Below are positions 4,719 through 7,358 of a stretch of DNA of 7,358 bases, one piece after another. The notes beneath the pieces are model-generated. The model was not told the origin of the DNA. It made no database searches and was given only the letters and a program-made list of their open reading frames with translations. The number at the start of each line of letters is the position of its first letter. Position 1 is the first letter of the stretch. Source of the stretch: Azospirillum brasilense (GTDB lineage Bacteria; Pseudomonadota; Alphaproteobacteria; Rickettsiales; UBA3002); assembly GCA_003241645.1 (NCBI GenBank), contig QFOX01000080.1:1-7358 (forward strand), read 5' to 3'. The position numbers and the translations under genes are program-made.

Positions 4719-7158
4719 CGTGTCCGTGCGTATCACCGTGCTCGACGGTGATAAGGCGCGGCGTGAACTGACGCTGACGGGCGAAGCAGGCCAACGTGCC
4801 TTGCAGAAGATCAAGGATGCCAGCGTTCCGGCTTCGCGCTCGCTGGTCGCCATCAATGCGGTCAGCCAAGAAGTAAGCTACGGCCTGCATGGCGTGGCGG
4901 GCAATGCCGGATCGGTCGGCACGGTACTCACCCGTTTGGGGCCGATCGGCATTGCGGCTGCGGTCGTGCTCGGCGGGATTACTCTGGCGGCCAGCAAGGG
5001 TATCAAGGAGTTCAAGGAAGCCGCTGGGGCGCTTAAGAGCTTCAATGCGGCATTGGCGGCGACCGATTCCGTATCAGGTGTCACGGCGCGTGAAATTACC
5101 GAGCTTGGCGAAGCAGTTGAAGCCAACACCTTATTCAAGAAGGAGGATATCCTACACGCCGCCGCGGCCCTGACATCGTTTCAGAATGTCAGTGGCGAGG
5201 TCTTCACGCGCACCTTGTCGCTCGCCTCGGATATGGCTGTGCGGCTTGGCACTGATATTCCCTCCGCTGCGGAGATGCTGGGGCGCTCGCTGGAGCGTCC
5301 GGAGGATGGGCTTGGCAGGCTGGCGCGTAAATTCAGCGATCTGTCGCCCACGCAGAAAGAGACCATCGAGAACTTTGTGCGCCAAGGCGATGTCGCCGCC
5401 GCGCAGGCCATTATCCTTGAGCATCTGGAAGGCAAAACGCGCGAGCTGGCCGAAGCGCAGACCAAGGGACTCACGGGCGCGAGCAATGCGCTGGGTGATG
5501 CCTGGGACGATTTGATGGAGTCGTTCGGTGGCACGTTGGTGCATACCGGCGTGGCGCAGGGTGGGCTTTCCATGCTCACCAAGGCAGTGCGTGGATTGCA
5601 TGCCGCGCTCTATCCGACCGACGAGCAGCGCAAAAGTCGTCTCGAAGAAGATATCGCGGCGATGGAGGATAGTTTTGGCACACGGCTGGATCGCTGGGTG
5701 CTCGGCAGTGCTCCGGCCCTCGATGCCAAAAAGAAAGAGCTGAAAGACCTCAATGCCGCGATGGCGGAGGAAGAACGCAAGGCGCAGGAGGAGAAACAGA
5801 AAGCCCTCGATGCTGCTGACCAGGCTTCGGCCACCCGGCGCAATGAAACCCTGCTGCAGATTGAGAAGGAATACCAAAAGAAGCTGCGCGAGAGCACGCA
5901 GACTGAACGCGAAAAGATCATGCAGGAGGCCGCCGAGGCCAAAGAGCGTATCGATGCGCTTTACAAGGATGACCGCAATTCCGATGCAGCGCGTGGCGCG
6001 CGCGATGCGGTGGATAGCAGCACCCGCGCCAAGCTCGCCAAGTTGGATACCGAAGCGGCCAAGCCCGCGCAGCAACTGGCCGAGGCGAATCGCAAGGTTG
6101 TTGAGTCCCTCTCCGAGCGCCTGCGGCTGGAGCAGCTCAGCGAAAAAGAACGCTTTATCCAAACGGAGATCGGCAAGCTCAATGCGTCGGCTACCGCCGA
6201 ACAGGTGCGCGCCATTCGCCAGCATGCCGATGCGCTCTACGAGCTGAAAGAAGCGCAGGAAGCTGCCCGCGAGGCCGAGCGCGAGGCGACGCGCCAAACC
6301 GAAGCTGCCACGCGCGCGCGCAAGCAGGCCATCGAGGATATCAACGACCGCATCTTGGACACCATGCCCGCCTACGATGCGGCGATCAAAGCAGCGGAGG
6401 ATTGGCGCAAGCGCACGCTCGATACGCTCTCCACCAGCAGCGCCGATTACGAGCAGTATGCCGGACAGGTCGATGCGGTGTTCGGCCACATGGCCGAGCA
6501 AGCGCTCGATAAAAGCCGCAAGATGGAAGATGGCATCACGCGGGGGTTGCGAAAATATGCCGAGGAAGCGACCGACGCGGCGGCCAGTGCTGAGAAAATC
6601 ATCGGCAATGCCGCCGAAAGCGTCGAGAGCACCCTGGTCGATGCCTTCACCAATGCTGGATTCAGCGTCGAGAGTTTTGGCAAGATCGCCCAATCGGTCG
6701 CCCGCGATATCCTGCAAGCCTATATCCGCCAGAATATTACCGGCCCGCTGGTCGGCGCCATCAATCAGGGAATCTCTGGTGGTAGCAGTGGCGGCGGGCT
6801 TGGCGGCTTCTTCGGCAATATCCTGTCGTCCATCTTCCACGATGGTGGCAAGGTTGGAGAAACCGCTGCGCCGACGCGCATGATGCCGGCAGCGATGTTC
6901 GCCACCGCACCGCGCTTCCATAACGGCCTGCAGCCGGACGAGTTCCCGGCCATCCTCCAGAAAGGCGAAACCGTCCTGCCGCGTGGCACCAGTCCTGTGC
7001 AATCCCAGCCGGTCGAGGTGCAGGTCATCAACGTTACCAACCCTGACACCGTGCGCACCATGGTCTCGGAAGCCATGACCAGTGGCCGCACGCGCAATGT
7101 CATCGTCAATTCCGTGTTGCAAGCGATGGAGCAGCGCGGCCTGCAGGTAAGGACGTAA
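4693..7158 (+). CDS. Tape measure protein (lambda H position)
   Basis: This 821-residue protein sets tail length: tube rings assemble along it, and on infection it leaves through the tube. Seen: N-terminal beta segment VSVRITVLDGDKARREL (10-26); a hydrophobic stretch LGPIGIAAAVVLGGITLAA (82-100) that may insert in the host membrane; a conserved helical region with FKKEDILHAAAALTSF and PSAAEMLGRSLERPEDGLGRLARKF (to about 215); two long charged helical blocks likely to be coiled coil (about 310-425 and 440-560); a glycine-rich hinge (693-707); and the C-terminal signature FHNGLQPDEFPAILQKGETVLPRGT (742-766), typical of tape measure C-termini. The start ATG 4693 (MAATATTRN) was preferred to ATG 4606, whose extra 29 residues are a shadow of the GT frame. 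It overlaps GT by 26 nt and has no strong ribosome site, so coupling is likely. At the usual rule of about 0.15 nm per residue the tail would be near 120 nm. Confidence 0.9.
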   Translation: MAATATTRNVSVRITVLDGDKARRELTLTGEAGQRALQKIKDASVPASRSLVAINAVSQEVSYGLHGVAGNAGSVGTVLTRLGPIGIAAAVVLGGITLAASKGIKEFKEAAGALKSFNAALAATDSVSGVTAREITELGEAVEANTLFKKEDILHAAAALTSFQNVSGEVFTRTLSLASDMAVRLGTDIPSAAEMLGRSLERPEDGLGRLARKFSDLSPTQKETIENFVRQGDVAAAQAIILEHLEGKTRELAEAQTKGLTGASNALGDAWDDLMESFGGTLVHTGVAQGGLSMLTKAVRGLHAALYPTDEQRKSRLEEDIAAMEDSFGTRLDRWVLGSAPALDAKKKELKDLNAAMAEEERKAQEEKQKALDAADQASATRRNETLLQIEKEYQKKLRESTQTEREKIMQEAAEAKERIDALYKDDRNSDAARGARDAVDSSTRAKLAKLDTEAAKPAQQLAEANRKVVESLSERLRLEQLSEKERFIQTEIGKLNASATAEQVRAIRQHADALYELKEAQEAAREAEREATRQTEAATRARKQAIEDINDRILDTMPAYDAAIKAAEDWRKRTLDTLSTSSADYEQYAGQVDAVFGHMAEQALDKSRKMEDGITRGLRKYAEEATDAAASAEKIIGNAAESVESTLVDAFTNAGFSVESFGKIAQSVARDILQAYIRQNITGPLVGAINQGISGGSSGGGLGGFFGNILSSIFHDGGKVGETAAPTRMMPAAMFATAPRFHNGLQPDEFPAILQKGETVLPRGTSPVQSQPVEVQVINVTNPDTVRTMVSEAMTSGRTRNVIVNSVLQAMEQRGLQVRT

Positions 7159-7161
7159 GCC

Positions 7162-7358
7162 ATGCCGTGGATCGCCGCCGAGTTACCGACGCTTCCGGCC
7201 TTGCCTGTCTCTGGTGTTGCCGAAAGCAAATCGGATCGCACCACCATTACAGAGTTCGCGGGCGAGCTGGAGCAGCGTGTCAGCTATGCTGGCCATCACG
7301 CCATGACGCTCAATGTCACCTGCAATCAGGTGAAAGCAGTACAGGTCGATACATTCAC
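7162..7358 (+). CDS. Minor tail protein following tape measure (partial, lambda M position)
   Basis: The frame is open from ATG 7162 to the window edge, giving 65 residues with no stop: MPWIAAELPTLPALPV, then TTITEFAGELEQRVSYAG, then MTLNVTCNQVKAVQVDTF. TAAGGA at 7148-7153 is a good ribosome site, and the start is 3 nt after the tape measure stop. Lambda M and related tip proteins have F-G-x-x-x-Q-R followed by a V-T-L-x-V strand and an F near the C-terminal helix; the EFAGELEQR and MTLNV stretches resemble that, but the match is loose and half the protein may be missing. Position right after the tape measure gene supports a tail tip role. Without the rest of the gene the family remains open. 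Confidence 0.55.
   Translation, partial: MPWIAAELPTLPALPVSGVAESKSDRTTITEFAGELEQRVSYAGHHAMTLNVTCNQVKAVQVDTF

Noticed and set aside
5152..7122. Very long open frame on the - strand (656 codons) opposite the tape measure
   Set aside because: It mirrors the tape measure codons, has the R/L/G/I-rich composition of an antisense shadow, and no ribosome site or recognisable domain. High GC with biased third positions keeps it open.

Overview
The window is a piece of a siphovirus-type prophage, or phage, late region. High-GC, tightly overlapping + strand genes run in the lambda order from the head-tail joint to the tail tip: connector (lambda FII position), DUF6441 tail-completion-type protein (Z position), tail-terminator-type protein (U position), major tail tube protein (V), tail assembly chaperone G with its -1 frameshift product GT, tape measure (H), and the start of a minor tail protein (M position). 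The DUF6441 family, the Phage_tube_2-like tube protein and the chaperone N-terminus are of a kind I know mainly from alphaproteobacterial prophages, so an alphaproteobacterial host is the best guess. This is inference; no host gene lies in the window.

Layout: positions 1-1421 hold the end of an upstream gene and three head-tail/tail-completion genes linked by ATGA or short overlaps. Positions 1418-2458, on the opposite strand, hold a two-gene cassette: an XRE-type helix-turn-helix regulator (mobile mystery protein A) followed 3 nt later by a Fic-domain protein (mobile mystery protein B). Positions 2459-2609 are an AT-rich control region with four near-identical 16-bp palindromes (ACAG-n2-TATA-n2-CTGT) whose centres are exactly 33 bp apart, plus a decayed fifth site in the same phase. 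The best promoter of the cassette has one palindrome as its -35/-10 spacer. Positions 2673-7158 hold tail tube, G/GT and tape measure; 7162 to the end is the truncated next gene.

The + strand genes together build the head-tail joint and a long non-contractile tail; the 821-residue tape measure implies a tail of roughly 120 nm. The frameshift signal in the chaperone is complete: heptamer GGGAAAC in the right frame, a 7-nt spacer and a 10-bp stem. The A/B cassette is not a structural part. It looks like autonomous cargo (a moron, or toxin-antitoxin-like/defence module) inserted antisense exactly between the tail terminator and tail tube genes. Its regularly phased operator array is the most unusual structure in the window.
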